DNA from: Meandrina meandrites
Taxonomy: Eukaryota > Cnidaria > Anthozoa > Scleractinia > Meandrinidae
NCBI GenBank assembly: GCA_963693305.1
Contig: OY855914.1
Location: 20,449,472 to 20,513,471 of the forward strand
Length of the DNA: 64,000 nucleotides
Direction of reading: 5' to 3'
Of the stretch, positions 12,125 through 25,129 are shown piece by piece; position 1 is the first letter of the stretch; every line of letters starts with the position of its first letter. A model generated the notes under the pieces. That model was not told the DNA's origin. It saw nothing but the letters and a program-made list of their open reading frames with translations, and did not search any database. The translations under genes were made by a program, and so were the position numbers.

Positions 12125-15100
12125 AAAATGCTCTTCTCCGAATGAAAATATACTTTCGAAATTTGAAGGACTACGCTAAAAACTACTATACGGAAGTAAA
12201 AGGTTTGCGGGTAATATTTAAAGAAGACCTCCCCAAAATTTCCGAGAAATGAACATCAAATTGAACATGTAAATAAGTTCGATAGGACGTAAATTTGACC
12301 GAAATGCTAAGTTTTTCGTCTTCCTTGTAGCTTTGATGAAAAAGAACTACAACAAATTTAAACTAATACAATTATGCAGCGAGTTTATTAAACAGATCAG
12401 TTCTAGTTATTTCTTACTTTTAAGTCCTCAGATAACCTCAAACTCGATAGTTTAAGAGTAAACATGTATGACTTAAGGGATTGTCGGCATAATGTTGGAA
12501 TTATTCATAATATTGGAATTTTGTTTAATCGATATATGCGTGGATATGCGGGCTTGTTCAGTTCTGTCGGTGTTTTGAGTGATTTGTTTGATGTTTGCTT
12601 TCAGCGATACTTCAAGTTTGTTAATCATTACTAAATGAGATTATCAGTTTTGACAAAGGATAACCAAAATTTACATAGAAAACGCTGTCACGCAAAGTGA
12701 AATTTCATTCAAATAGGGCTAAACTTCTTTACTGTAAACTACGGAGTAGTTTGCCATAGAAAAGCAGTAATAACAAAATAGCAAGATAAACATACAAGCT
12801 CTAAAACAGTGATACAGCAGACTGAGAAAGCCTGTGCCGGCCTGAACAAAGCTCCTATCAAGTCTAAGGGGTTTTTCCCTAAAATGGGTTTTGTCCCTAC
12901 TTTTCGTCGCATATCTGCGACTAACTAATAAGTTTGGATTTCCGCTTCCTATATATTTAGTCGATATATGCGGACATCTCTGGACATTTCAGGTTTCTAT
13001 CTAATAAAGACGCGCAATATTTTTCCTGAATGTTAATTTATAATTAATACTTCCTATACAGCACCTTTCACATGGATGAGCATTAATGTAAAACAGAAAC
13101 TGGACTAGTTGGAATTCTCAGAAATATAATCCATATAAATTTTGCAACATAGAGGCTGCTAAGTTGAGTTTGTTACCTTTACAGGCAAAAATTAAAGCTT
13201 TGTAGATAGTAAATCGCTGGGGTTTTTTTTCACATTATCAATCATTAGTGTGCGACATGTTTCCTGTTTGCGACAATTGTATCTGTTGCGAAAGTTGTCC
13301 AGTGAATTCAGTATCATGTTGACTACAGATCTATTGGGACTCTCGCGAGTTTTGGCCCAGGCCAGACTGGGCTAAATTATTGTTTTCATATCACCATATA
13401 GCTAGAGTGCTCGTAAATATGGATCACATTTCCTTACGTTACCGCACTTTCCAATCCTAAATCTTATAATAGTCAGTTTTTGGCACCTTAACAGCTGACA
13501 ACGCAGGGACAGTAATTTAAAAATGCGCTGTCTTTTCATTATAAACATTAGAGTATGAAATTTTACTAAACCTTTCAGAAAACCCCATCTACAGGCTTTC
13601 ATTATTCAAAACACTTCTCGTAATCCCGCATACAAGAATACTTACAAGGACTACATCCTCCGCATGCATCGGCGAAATTCTGGCTGACTCCAATGATTAA
13701 CCCAATACAAGAAGGCTGTTAAACTTGGCGAAAGAGCCCATATATTGGGGGTGCCAAAGGTAGCTAAGAAGAAAATTACACGTCCGCAGTTAGTTATTGG
13801 GCATAGAAAGTCGTCGTATCTTGTTTCCCATTGGGAGTGCTTTATAGGGAAAAATCCCTTGGCCTAGAAGTGACCCTGCAGGAGTTTCTATGACCTGAAG
13901 CAATGCAAACAAATATTCCGAGAAATTCAAATTCATTAAATATTATGCAGGCGCTATATATAGGTACTCGGTGAAGTTCTAAAATGGTCTGCAAAAACAG
14001 CCGAGCATTTATTTATTCATTGCAATCTATGTCTGCACCAGAAAAAATCGTTTTTGCCAGGTCAATGCATCTTTATACTGCAGCTCGCGAAACAGCTTCC
14101 GGTCTCGGTCACCATGACAACTTCAACACGGTCAAAGTGTGTAATTCAGCGAGCCCGACTCAACTCGGGTTCGTGTATATTTATGAGTCTTGTATGTATC
14201 TTAGTAACGCTCAACGCTTTTTTACGTCACATCCCATTGGGAATCTCAAGTCGGTACTAATTTAAAAAAAAAGTTTTTACGTTCCGAACATTGGAGATAT
14301 TTTCAGCAGTAAGTTTCCGATGCTACCACAGGCAGCCCAAGCTAACGATAGGAGACACAGTACACTACGAATACTCAATTTATAAGAGTTTGTATGGGAA
14401 CGAAACAATTTTCTTTTAGGAGGTACAAATTTCAATGTTTTATGAAAAAAATTGACTTACACTGTAATTGTGTCGTATTATTAATTGTTTTCCAGCTCCT
14501 CAGACCAATTTGAATTGATTTGTGTGAGTTACTGTTGTGCGAAAATTTTGAACACGTGTACTATATTAAATATTCCCAAGGCTGGAAACAATTATCGACA
14601 GCATCTCACTCGAAGCGCCATATCTTTCATGAAACTGGTCAAATCGCTACAGAAATTCCACCACTGTAATCTCTGGTAATTTGCTTATCATTTCGCCGTT
14701 CCTCGGGTTCCGAGTGCTGTACTGAAGTGTAGAAAAATCCGCCAAAGTGCGACCATTGCTTTTCTTGGTATGCGTAACCGGTTGAACCACACACAAAATG
14801 GCGTCAGGTTGACAAAATCGACCTCAGTAGGGGAGAGGCATGGGAATATTGTCACCAACACCAAATTGCGCTGTGAGACCCAAAGAGCTTATCTCCGGCC
14901 TCGCGAACCCCAACGAAAATGCCCATAAAACTGTCGATTTCCCGGCGATCGACACATTGTGACCGATTTTAATGAACTTGACAATTTCGGCTTGCTCTGC
15001 CGTTTAGCTGCTAATCGGCAAGTGAGTACACGAGGCTTTTGATTTAGAAAGGGGTGAGATATTTTTAGAAAACGGTCGGGGCAATTTTCAAGTGCCGCTG

Positions 15101-15477
15101 ATGTCCTATTTCCGGTATAAATTCGACCTCTTTGTTTCCCTTGGGTAATTCTATTACTATGTTGCGCATGTGTAAACTGAAAACCGAATACATAATGAAT
15201 TACACACTTTGATCGTGTTGAAGTCCTAATGACAAGAATATAACTTTCGTCGATAATACCAATTCAACTGAAGTTGTGTTCATTGATATCAGCCTGACTA
15301 ACCCAACAGAATTTCCTTCTGGATTAACTTTTTTTTTTCGTGGTCAATAATGGCATTGCTGACCCGGGTCAAACAACTACTTAGTGACTTCAGGCACGAT
15401 TTTGGCGCAACTGATAGTAAATGAATTACATGTAGCTACGCGGTTATGTGCAAAAATTGTGCACTTTGTGATAAAAG
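12125..15477. other. Non-coding, nothing recognised
   Basis: AT-rich sequence. ORFs of 93 codons or fewer (for example 13984-14265) show no recognisable family. Confidence 0.5.
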
Positions 15478-15481
15478 CATG

Positions 15482-15829
15482 AAATTTGGCACAAAAGTTC
15501 CTTTCTACATACTTAACAATTTGGGATATGGAGCCATCCTGAAAGAAAAGAAATTGGCATGTTTTGACGGTTTTTCAAAAATGGCCGCTCAGCCAAACCG
15601 GAAGTGAAAATTACGACAACCGAAAATTGCCAAATACATTTGTTTTGGTGTTGAAAAAGCAGCAAGTTTGGTGCAAAAGACCGTTTCTACATACTAATCA
15701 ATTTGATAGATGGAATCATCCTGAAAGAAAAGGAATTGGCGTGTTTTTAGGATTTTCAAAATGGCCGCTCCCCTAAACCGGAAGTGAAATTTATGACAAC
15801 CGAAAATTGCCAAATGCTTTTGTTTTAGT
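15482..15829 (+). repeat. Two tandem units of about 182 bp
   Basis: Both units share TTTGGYRCAAAAG, TTTCTACATACT, ATCCTGAAAGAAAAG, CAAAATGGCCGCT, AACCGGAAGTG and CGAAAATTGCCAAAT. A related inverted copy is at 20240-20450. Confidence 0.8.
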
Positions 15830-16279
15830 CACAAAGTCAGCCTTACGAATTCGTTTTTATCCGTTTTGCATTGTTGACAAAGAAGTGAGTAAATAACGTT
15901 GTTTTCTATTCATGATGACATAACAAAATTAAAATGTTCTGTGAAACAGGAAGCTGAATACATCACAGTCGTTCATTCTTTTGGGCTGTTTTTACAGTTT
16001 TACAAGTCTTGTTCTGTTTTTGCAATAAAAAGCATGTATGCAGTGAAATTAACACAGTTCACACTATTCAGTGGTCTACTGACATTCCTCATTGCAAGCA
16101 CAAAGTGCTGTGCACTTTAAAAGACCTTTAATGCATGAGCAGTTTTTACGACATCGCTTCTTACTACCACGCTTGATAAGCTCTAAGTGGTTGCACTAGA
16201 CGACGATCCACAGTCGCGTGGAAAAGGAAGCTGTGAATGAGGCAATGACCTTACCTGCTTGTTGCTAGCAATAGTGTGT

Positions 16280-16934
16280 TTAAGGGGGGTCCTTCTTAAC
16301 TACTAAGTTGTTGCTAAGGAAGGTATCTAACCGCCATATTTTGGAAACTTGACCTGCTACGGATAAGCTTTTTTCGCAACTTTGTTCAATTGTAGAGTCT
16401 TTCAAGAGTTTCAAATCACGGCCATATTTGACAAGTGGCGTGGCCAGAATAGGAAAAACCCTAAAACTGAAAGGGTATATAGAACTGAAAGTTAAAATCA
16501 GTGCCAATAGATAAAGAATGTCCACATGCTTAATGCTTCGTATGGGTTTTACAAAATTTGCATTATTGTAAAAGTTATGACATAATAAACACCCGTATTT
16601 TCAGACTTTCTTAAGTAGCGTTTTTTTCTTTCTTGTAAACGGTAATCCCATACATAGGATTATAAAGAAGGCTATGTTATCTCCGATTCTTTAAAAAATT
16701 CAGAACTCTTCCTTTTTTCCTCCAAGTTTTAGGGATTTTAAATTCCAACGCGCGGTTTAGGACTGGCACTAGTTATGCAGGCGCAATGTCAATATTTCAA
16801 GCAGGTATTTCCTGCCCCACAAAATTTACCATTTAGCGTTACAAAACGGTCCAAAATGGCTTGCCACTAAAACTGGTCTTCAGGAATTCCCTAGCAACTG
16901 CTCTAGATCTGTAGTTAAGAAGGACCCCCCTTAA
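16280..16934. mobile_element. TTAA-flanked MITE with perfect 24-bp inverted ends
   Basis: 16280-16303 and 16911-16934 are exact reverse complements, counting the flanking TTAA (TTAAGGGGGGTCCTTC then TTAACTAC). TTAA at both outer edges is the target used by piggyBac-type transposons. 655 bp, no transposase; the inner sequence has weaker inverted similarity. Confidence 0.85.
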
Positions 16935-17584
16935 TATGTAGCTCTCTTTGAAGTAGTGCTGTTTGGGTTGGAGATATGGCATCAAGGCCACTTCATCTCT
17001 GCACAAATAGCTGTTAGCGTGCTTCAATTACTTTATTCTCTGTATTTTTAGTGCTAGCTCTGTTAGACAGCAAGAGAACAGATCTTTCTACTATATACAG
17101 TGTCATCTTCTTGACAGTGGCGTTCACTCAATGAAAGGAAAGCATTGGTTGCATTCTTGAATAATTTCCAGGTTGATCATGCAGTCTCATTTTATGTTTA
17201 TTCCGTGTCTGGAAAAAGTAGGACACATGCAGTATCACACACTGTGAAGCCTTAAACAATGGTAGCATTTTGGATATCTCTTTCCCAGGCAAGCAAGTAT
17301 CGGAAGCTGGTACCAACTCCAAATGCTAAACACAAACACAATGTCAACTTGCTTACTGACTTTGCTACATTTGCTACAAACAAAACGAGCACAGCAGTGT
17401 CGACAGGCGAATAACTATCTTGTTACCTAGAGGACAAATGAGTATTTTGGCGAGGCCAGGGACCGCGGAGGGGGAGGGGCTGGTAGGGCTATAGCCCTAA
17501 CACTTTTTTGCTTGGGTTGATGCTCCAGATAACATGGATATTTTATGAATTTTACCACTTGAAAGCAACAAAACGCGTCTACTC

Positions 17585-18062
17585 TTGCATATGCACGAAG
17601 TCAAAGGCTCGGCAAAGCTGCGCGGTGGCAGTTATTTTCACCCTACCTACCATACTGCCAAAGATCACTTTCGAGGGGAGTATTATGGGGCCCTTGATCT
17701 TATCGTCAGTGTTATCGACAAGCGCTTTAACCAGGAAATCTTCAGCCCCTACGCCCAAAGCTGCTAATGGTGACGACTATGAGTCAGAGTTCAAGTTTCT
17801 GAAGCATCGTACTGCCCAGATGTTGATACTGGGATGCTACCCAGGCAGCTAAGTGTTTTGGAAGCTATGTTGAAGATATCATGTTTCGACGACATCCTGT
17901 CGGCGGTAACGAAGGTTCCAGAACCAGAGAAGAAGCTCGTTCAGGAAGTCCAAACTATCTACTGGCTGCTCGTTGTAAATGCTGCTATCTATGCTGCTGG
18001 CTTAGATTCAGGATGGCTTAGATCCAGGATGGACGCGAAAGGTCTAGCAGCCTTTGCGTTTC
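17585..18062 (+). pseudogene. hAT / MYM-type transposase C-terminal fragment
   Basis: Reads HFRGEYYGALDLIVSVIDKR then FNQEIFS, matching the 'Y..alD.iv..i..RF.q' pattern of hAT-like domesticated transposases. Frame changes then give PRQLSVLEAML, VQTIYWLLVVNAA and DSGWLRSRMDAKGLAAFAF, which echo the hAT dimerisation end (L-L-x-x-x-x-A and the RS-x-M segment). Several frame breaks; not functional. Confidence 0.5.
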
Positions 18063-18066
18063 AAAG

Positions 18067-18193
18067 CTCTCGGTCATTAGGGTGATAAGCGTGAGCAAAA
18101 GAAAATTGAGGGGGTCTTAGGAAGGACCCCACTCAATTTTCCTTCTCTCGCTTCGCTCGCGCTTACCCGCTTTTCGCCCTAATGACCGAGAGC
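18067..18193. mobile_element. 127-bp fold-back insertion
   Basis: CTCTCGGTCATTAGGGTGAT and CGCCCTAATGACCGAGAG form inverted ends; the inner arms AAAATTGAG(G)GGGTC and GACCCCACTCAATTTT also pair. It interrupts the hAT-like fragment. Confidence 0.75.
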
Positions 18194-18560
18194 CTAGAAC
18201 AGGCTATAGCAGCCTAGCCGTGTTAAATGGCCACAAGCAGAGAACAGAGACCAGTGGGGCCTCAACAATCAGTCTTTGTATAGCTGAAGACGCACAAGAG
18301 TTTCCTTCTCGCATCGAGAATCCCAAGAGAAATTTTTGCAACTTGAAAAAGTAGAGAGCTTAGGTAGTTTATTTAACATATTTACTGTATTGGATGGTAT
18401 ACCAAGAAAGGACGGCTATGTTATATTTACTGGGGTTGTATAAATGGTCGAACAGTGGCCCCTCATGTTTGTTTGTCTTGGTAAAAAATTGTTAAAAATT
18501 GTTTGTCTTGGCCAGATTTTTTAGCCCTACCACTTTTAAATGGTCTCCGCGGTCCCTGCG

Positions 18561-20239
18561 AGGTGGGACGAAGACGGGGGCACAACTGATTTTCATGTCA
18601 CTAAAGCTGTGTTCACACTTGGCCGAAACATGAGTGAAACAAGTTCCGCTCTGAAAAGTGTTTACACAAGACGGGGTGTTATTCTGAGCATGATTGAAGG
18701 AACCTCAAGAGGTAGTTTCGATCATGATCAGATGAAAGATGTTACATGTAAGAGTGGCGGACGTGTGGAGAGGACGCGAATGCTCAAAAGATTCAAAATT
18801 GGGCCTACTGTGAGACCAAAATGCTTAGTTAAAATAAGGGTCGATGTAGCGAAATGACAGCAATTATTGGCGATGGGTTGAAAGCGGAAAAATTTGGGAG
18901 AACATCGCTACCAAACTTAACGGCAGCAACTACAAGCGCAATTCAAAACCAAAAGTTACAAACAATTCTTCTTGTACTGAAGACAGCGCAGATGCTGTCT
19001 GCTCGCTAAACGCTGGAAAGCCCTTCTACACTAAACCAAGGAATTAATGGAAATGTTGTAATTTCGAGCTGAAGTGTACTAGATTTATGCAAGTACCATA
19101 TCTATAACTGCATAAATTATAACAACAGGCATGAAACGCGTTTGAAACTGACATTTGATGTGAACAATGCATTAACAAACATGTTTAGGTGAAACATGTT
19201 TTGTTGAAACATGTTTACTCTAAACATGTTTCGGGTTTAACAGGGAATTCATATAGGTTACCTTCTCTGTTTTGGCACGATATATAGTGTAGCAATCATT
19301 CTTTAGAGATGTTATTTGTTGCTTGGTCTTGGAAACATCTTTTGGCGAAGGACAACTGAATAAGTTTGATTTGTTTGGGAATAGTTGCAACACTGTGTGA
19401 TGCCATTTTTGATGTTTCGGAACGCTCTAGGTTTTAATATGCATTATCAATGAAACAATGAATGGCTACGTGAACAACCTGACATGTGCGTAAGCACACA
19501 GAGATCAGATCAAACAGGCGAACAGGCGAGAGTCTAGAGTACATAAAGCCATGCACAAGGCTGACTGACTTAAGGGTTTTACTTGGTTCTAAAGTCATTA
19601 GAATTAGGTTTGTGTAAATGCACAACAGGGGGTCATCTACACCAACGCGAAATTGAATGAACAGATGGATGACCCAGACAGGTGCATGTGCATCAGAATG
19701 CCTGAAGGGCAAAAAACCGCACAGATAACAGGCGTGTGAACACAGAAGACCATCTTTGCAAATGACTGACTACAGGTTTTTTACTTGGTAGTAACCTGTT
19801 ATCCTTATGATATTTTATCACTTGCTTTAGGTAAACTTAAGAATCTAGTGAGCTTACTATACTAATAAAGCCAAACCAGGGCGAATATCTCTAAACCACA
19901 GCTGGCCTTAAGTGACTGAGGTGAGCTGACTTCTAGCATTCTCATTGTATCATGTTGAGCTTACAACAGGATTAGTTTATTTTAAGAACATATTTAAAAA
20001 GTGCGAGAAGTATTTTGAAAAAAAAAAAAAGACTAAAATATTATTTGGAAAGATGTTCGTATTACTGCAGTAGAGAAGACAAACTTAACATTAAGACTCA
20101 CATCCGGTTCAGAATACCCAGTTCTAAATTGTTTAGAAAAACTTATAATTTATTTATTTTGCATTGTCCATGATTTACATTCACATTACATTGAAATCAA
20201 AGACATGTATTTTATTCAATATGGTAACCTGCAGGTTTT
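18561..20239. other. Non-coding; one unrecognised 105-codon ORF
   Basis: The ORF at 18540-18857 overlaps the end of the hAT-like element and has no recognisable domain. Around 19190-19240 the motif AAACATGTTT recurs three times. No gene is supported. Confidence 0.45.
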
Positions 20240-20450
20240 AACAGCAGGTTTAAGCCACTTCCTGTTGATGCACAATTCACTTCCGGTAAAGATGGCGGCT
20301 ATTTACAAAACATCCTCTTAATTTGTGTCAGATCTAATTTTGGCGCTGGCTCCATATCCGAAATTGATTCCTGCATTATGCTGCTTATTTCCACCAAGTT
20401 TGGTGCTTTTATCATAAAGTGCACAATTTTTACCAAAATCTGCACATAAC
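20240..20450 (-). repeat. Inverted relative of the 182-bp repeat
   Basis: Reverse complement contains GCGGTTATGTGCA, AAATTGTGCACTTT(A/G)TGATAAAAGCA and ACCGGAAGTG, as at 15440-15600. Confidence 0.65.
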
Positions 20451-20850
20451 CGCAGGACTAATGGTAAACAGTACTGTTTTTCAAGGACCGTATCTCGAAT
20501 TGTCTTTTCTTTGTCCTTTAGCAGATTTTAGCTTTTTTCCTCGTTTTGCAATCTGATCATAGTTTTTCTTCGCCTGAGATAATGAAATGGAGCATTTGAA
20601 AACCACTCTCACATTGGCGCTTACAGTTTTTTTTAAATTACATAAGGGAAAGCCCCTTAAGAAGGGAAAATCCCTGAGGGCGTTCGCATGCACAAACCCG
20701 TTGTAGTATTTACCAAGCAGTCTTTTAGTGTCCGAAATGTGACTGGAAACTGTGTGCAGTGTTCAAACTGAAGGTGTCTCTCGTGTACGCATTGCCGTCT
20801 CGATCTCTAAACCAGTCATGTGTCAGGAGAGATTAATCAATGAGGGGGTA

Positions 20851-21310
20851 GGGGGGGGGGGGGGGGGGGGTCCTCTGGCACGATTCACGGACGAAAAAAA
20901 TAACGAATCACGGATCACGGATATTGAAATTTCATTTTCCCAAATCACGAAAATAAGTACTCTTTTATCCTGTTCTTACGCTACAAATAGTGTTTGAAGA
21001 AATCAAAATTGATTAAGAAATTACGAAACTAAGAAAGAAACATACTCTTTTATCCTGTTCTTACTCTACAAAGAGTGTTTGACCATTGACGTTACGATAA
21101 TTATACGGAGATCACATTTGAGGTCTCGCGTCTCAAAATCACGCAAAATAAAGTCAATAAAGTGGTGAACTCACGAATATCGGTTATTAATTCAAGCTCT
21201 TCATGTGTCACGCAAAACCTTCTGGTCACGGGTCACGAAGAATAAATTTATTAAATTCACGTTTCACGGAAAATAAAATCAGCTGATCACGCGTCACGAG
21301 AATACCCCTG
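20851..21310. repeat. G run followed by degenerate TCACG-rich repeat
   Basis: 20-base G run at 20851-20870. Then repeated TCACGGA/TCACGAA words to 21300, with an internal 40-bp duplication (20957-20996 and 21041-21080, ACTCTTTTATCCTGTTCTTA). Confidence 0.7.
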
Positions 21311-21796
21311 TACGACCCTCATGAATGTTAAGGGAATTATGATAAAATAGAACTCTTGAGGTTTGGAGGTTTGCCTTACCGGAGACCTGTTTAATAAACG
21401 GCACGCGATGCATGCAGAAGCGATGACGTTTCACAAGGGGTCTTTGATAATTTTCAGGACATTTGTCAAAAAATTAGGGTACATAAAAGTAACTGACAAC
21501 TTCTGTGCTGAATGATTGTTCAACAAAAATTGCGTTATCTTGGCGTGACATACGATATACGATACATATATACGATGCAAGGTCAAACGTTGTCTAAAAT
21601 TGTTTACATCTTTTGTTTTAAAGAATGGAGAGATTTCTGTTTACTAAATCTTATAGAACGCATCAAATATAATTTGTTTCTTTCGTTTATGCTTTAAATT
21701 AGTCCTTTCTAACGGCCCAGGAGTATTTTGCTTTGAGTTCTATGCGACGATTTCTTGTTGAGTTGACTTGATTTCTTTTCCCAGTATTCGGTTCGA

Positions 21797-22187
21797 GTGT
21801 GTACAATATGCGAGCCAGCGAGTCATGCGAGCCATGTGAGGCAGACCTGCGAGGCACTTAAAAATACCAACAAAAAGGCTACCTAAACGATCTGTAGGCT
21901 AACCGAAGTGCTTTTTTGGCTAACCGGAGTGTTGCTAGGCTAACCAATGTGTTATTTAGGCTAACCGAAATGGCTCGCTTGCCTCGCATGACTCGCAAGC
22001 CATGTGAACCGGGCAAGCAAGAAATCCCTTATCCCAATATAAAAGCTAACCGCAAGCTACCTAAGAGCTAACTGTAGGCTAACCGAAGTGCTATTTAGGC
22101 TAACCGGAGTGCTATTTAGGCTAACCAATGTGTTTTCAAATGCCTCGCAGGTCTGCCTCGCATGGCTCGCTGGCTCGCACATTGTGC
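21797..22187. repeat. Fold-back with tandem GGCTAACCG units
   Basis: Arms 21797-21860 and 22128-22187 are inverted copies (GCGAGCCAGCGAG, GCGAGCCATG, GAGGCAGACCTGCGAGGCA). Between them the word (T)AGGCTAACC(G/A)(A/G)(A/T)GTG recurs about every 20-24 bp in two clusters (21893-21975 and 22076-22130). Confidence 0.8.
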
Positions 22188-23319
22188 ATTCCCTTCGGTG
22201 AGTATACAGATCGGTTGATCACAACAGGCAACAGACAACAGACAACAACAGATCCTGTCCACTCGCACGGCGAGATTAATCGATCACGTCCTCGTCATCG
22301 CTTAAAGAAAGGTTTAAGATGGCTCACCTTTTCAACAGATGTTTCAAAACTGCTAATAATCGGTTGCTTCGTCTGCAGTCACGACAGACATCACTTCTTA
22401 ACTTTATGCCAAATTTATTCGATAACTGATAAAGTGCAACACTCACTGCAGACTCGACATCTCAATTTAACAGCTACAAATGAAATAAGGTTTGCCGATC
22501 GGTGATGATACAAGCTGCAAAAAAATATCTTCCTTTGCCACAAAACAAGATGGCGGATCTCAAAAAGAATACAAACAATGCACCTAGTTCCCATTGCTCT
22601 TCGGTTCAATTCAGGGAGTAATCGTAACACCGTAACACCAAAAATTCCATAAATTCCATCGCTTTTTCGCTTTACAGCATTAACCGATGACGTCATAAAA
22701 TGACGTCATCGCTTAAAAATCGTTCAAATGTCAAATTTTGTAAGCGAACAGCAGTTTCGGCACATTAAGTGAATTGCTTTCGTGCTTGAGTAAATAACCG
22801 CGCGTGCAGTTGTCGCTGTTTAAACAAGGGTTGTATTCAAGAATAAAATATAAAAAAGAAGTTAATTTCAATTTTCGTTTTTCCATTACCGAAAATAATT
22901 CGAATTTAGGCAGCTTTCTAGGTTAAATATACATTCGAGAGATGTATCTTTTTGTTTTAGCCTCTGTTCGTAATTGAGTTTGGTTAGTTTGCGATTTCAA
23001 ATAAGCCGACTCTATTCAATCTCGTCAGCTGAACGTATTCGCTTTACCTTTAGGTTGTTAGCTGGCTTTATTCAGCCTTCTTTCTATTGTACCGTGCATG
23101 ATGCAACTTTGTAAATTGTTAGGTATAAATAGAGTGCTCTTATTCTTGTAAAATGATTTACATCGGCGATTTAAAGCGACGCTTTACGCCGGAGACGAAG
23201 AATAAACGTGTGAAGTCCAAGTTCTTGTATCCTGTTCCAGTTGTCAGCAGATCCGACGGTACTTTGTAACCAGTGACGGCTTCCTTTCCCACAGCAAGCG
23301 AATTTGCTCTGAGCTATCC
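22188..23319 (+). other. Non-coding; possible solo LTR around 22960-23270
   Basis: TATAAATAGAG at 23124 and AATAAACGTGTGAAG at 23200 are spaced like the promoter and polyadenylation signal of an LTR, but no matching second LTR or paired ends were found. Paired TGACGTCA words lie at about 22687-22709. Tentative. Confidence 0.25.
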
Positions 23320-23323
23320 CCAG

Positions 23324-23372
23324 TCCAGTTCAGTTCAGTTCAGTTCAGTTCAGTTCAGTTCAGTCCAGTCCA
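23324..23372. repeat. CAGTT pentamer tandem repeat
   Basis: About ten units of (C)AGTT(C)-type pentamer, imperfect at both ends. Followed at 23385-23416 by a short hairpin (AGCCTGCG ... CGCAGGCT). Confidence 0.9.
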
Positions 23373-23416
23373 GTCAAGTCAAGTAGCCTGCGTAGCAAGC
23401 GTTCCCGCAGGCTACA

Positions 23417-25129
23417 AGTCAAGCGCATTCCTTTTCCGGCCGGAAGGCCTCTCATCGCCCGTTTCCCGTTATTAGAGTTCAGAGCGACAAAGCCTGTCGT
23501 CGCACATGTCATTTTAAATTTCGCGTGACGAATTTGGAAAGCAGCTCATGCGGTATTTCGTATTTGTTTAGAACATAATTAGCGGAAATACAGTACAAGC
23601 ACCTTTGCATTTTCACTTCAGTTGGGACTCTAGAAAGGACTTCCTTGTTGTGTTTCCTTTTGGTAAGATTTAGATTGCATGTAAAAGGGCTGCAAACGAT
23701 ACAAGTCTGGTGCTTGTTAAAGTGCTACTGTGATAAAATTTTCACCCCTTGCAATTTTAGGCCTATCTTACAGAATTCCCGCAAAACATTTAAAATGCCG
23801 TTTTCCGTTTTCCGTTTTTACATATCTGTGTTAGTTCCGGATATATTTAAGCTTTAAAAATGTAAAACATTAGGGAATTGATGACGTCATTTACGCAACT
23901 CAATTTTCAGTAGTGTGCAAAAATAGAGTTATCTTGGGCAATACAGAGACCAATGAAATTTGGCAGACATAGTTCTACAGGTGACACACGTACCGTTACA
24001 ATTAAATGTTACCATGGCAACTCACTCTTTTTCAGTCCCCACCAATTTGTTTTCAATATTTTAGTAATCTCAGCTCGGAAAAATTAAACCAGGCCAAGAC
24101 ATCTACCAAACCCATTTATATGATTGCCAGAGCATGCTTATGAAGTATCATTGGCAAGTATCAAAATGGAAGGCCAAAATTGGCCAGAAAAGCTTTAGCA
24201 AATGGGGTCTGGAACCCAGTATGTTGCCATGGTAACAAAATTGTTAAGCTTATGTTGTGGAACACACCTAGAAGAGCATTACTACAAAACAATCAAACAT
24301 TTCTGATGTAAATTGGCTGAGATATCTCCTTCTTCATATTTGATCAAAATTTGGTTGAGTGTATGACGTCATCATTTTGCTAATTTGCATATTTTAAAAA
24401 CTGGAAATTCTCTGAAAAGAAACGGGATATTTGAAAAAAAGTAAACGGAATTTTTCTTCTCATACAGACTTCTTGTTCGTAATTTAAAACGGCTTAGCAT
24501 ATCAACCACAATAGGGTAGCCAAGGATATGAAATTGCAGCGGATTGTTACTCTATACTTACTTAAGATTAATTTAGACTCTTCATTCCAACTACATTATT
24601 TCTCTTTAGAACTCAATTTAAGAGAACTTAAGTTGTCGCTTGATAATAGTTGCTGTATATTGTAGCGTGACATTCATAACTCGATAAACCCAGATCTCCG
24701 GTCAATCTTCGGCCAATCGTATTCTCGATTCCATGATTCCATGAAGAAGGACTATTATCTCCATACCCTTGTCATTTGCTGTTTAGTCACTTTCATATTT
24801 CATTAAGTTCTTGTCATACCAGGCGCCTAAACTTATTTCACCTTCTAGATCTAGATCCTACATTCGCAGATTTTGCCACAAACATCTCTACACTTTTAAG
24901 ATATTTGCCGCAAATACATAGTTTCGTTCGTGTAATTTAATTATAAGTTACCTTCTTTTCTTTGGCCAAGGTGTTAACTTGAGTTGCAAAAGAATCATTA
25001 TTAATTCAATTAACCATTCTTGCATATATCAACTTAACGGTTCATTTACTTTTCGGTTCACAGCCACTTTATGCATTCCGCCATGTTTGCTGCTATCAAA
25101 CATGTCGGATATTGTTGCCATCGACCGAC
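23417..25129. other. Non-coding, nothing recognised
   Basis: AT-rich; several GATGACGTCAT words (23880, 24364). No coding or RNA gene supported. Confidence 0.5.

Larger units (their letters stand above)
17457..18560 (+). mobile_element. Decayed hAT-like element with imperfect inverted ends
   Basis: Ends CAGGGACCGCGGAG (17459) and CTCCGCGGTCCCTG (18544) are inverted copies, with GGTAGGGCTA also shared. The interior holds a transposase-like fragment (separate entry) interrupted by a hairpin insertion. Confidence 0.6.

Noticed and set aside
22128..22505. 125-codon plus-strand ORF
   Set aside because: Starts within the fold-back arm and shows no known family or splice context.
23324..23372. CRISPR-like repeat array
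   Set aside because: It is a simple pentamer tandem repeat without spacers, in a eukaryotic context.
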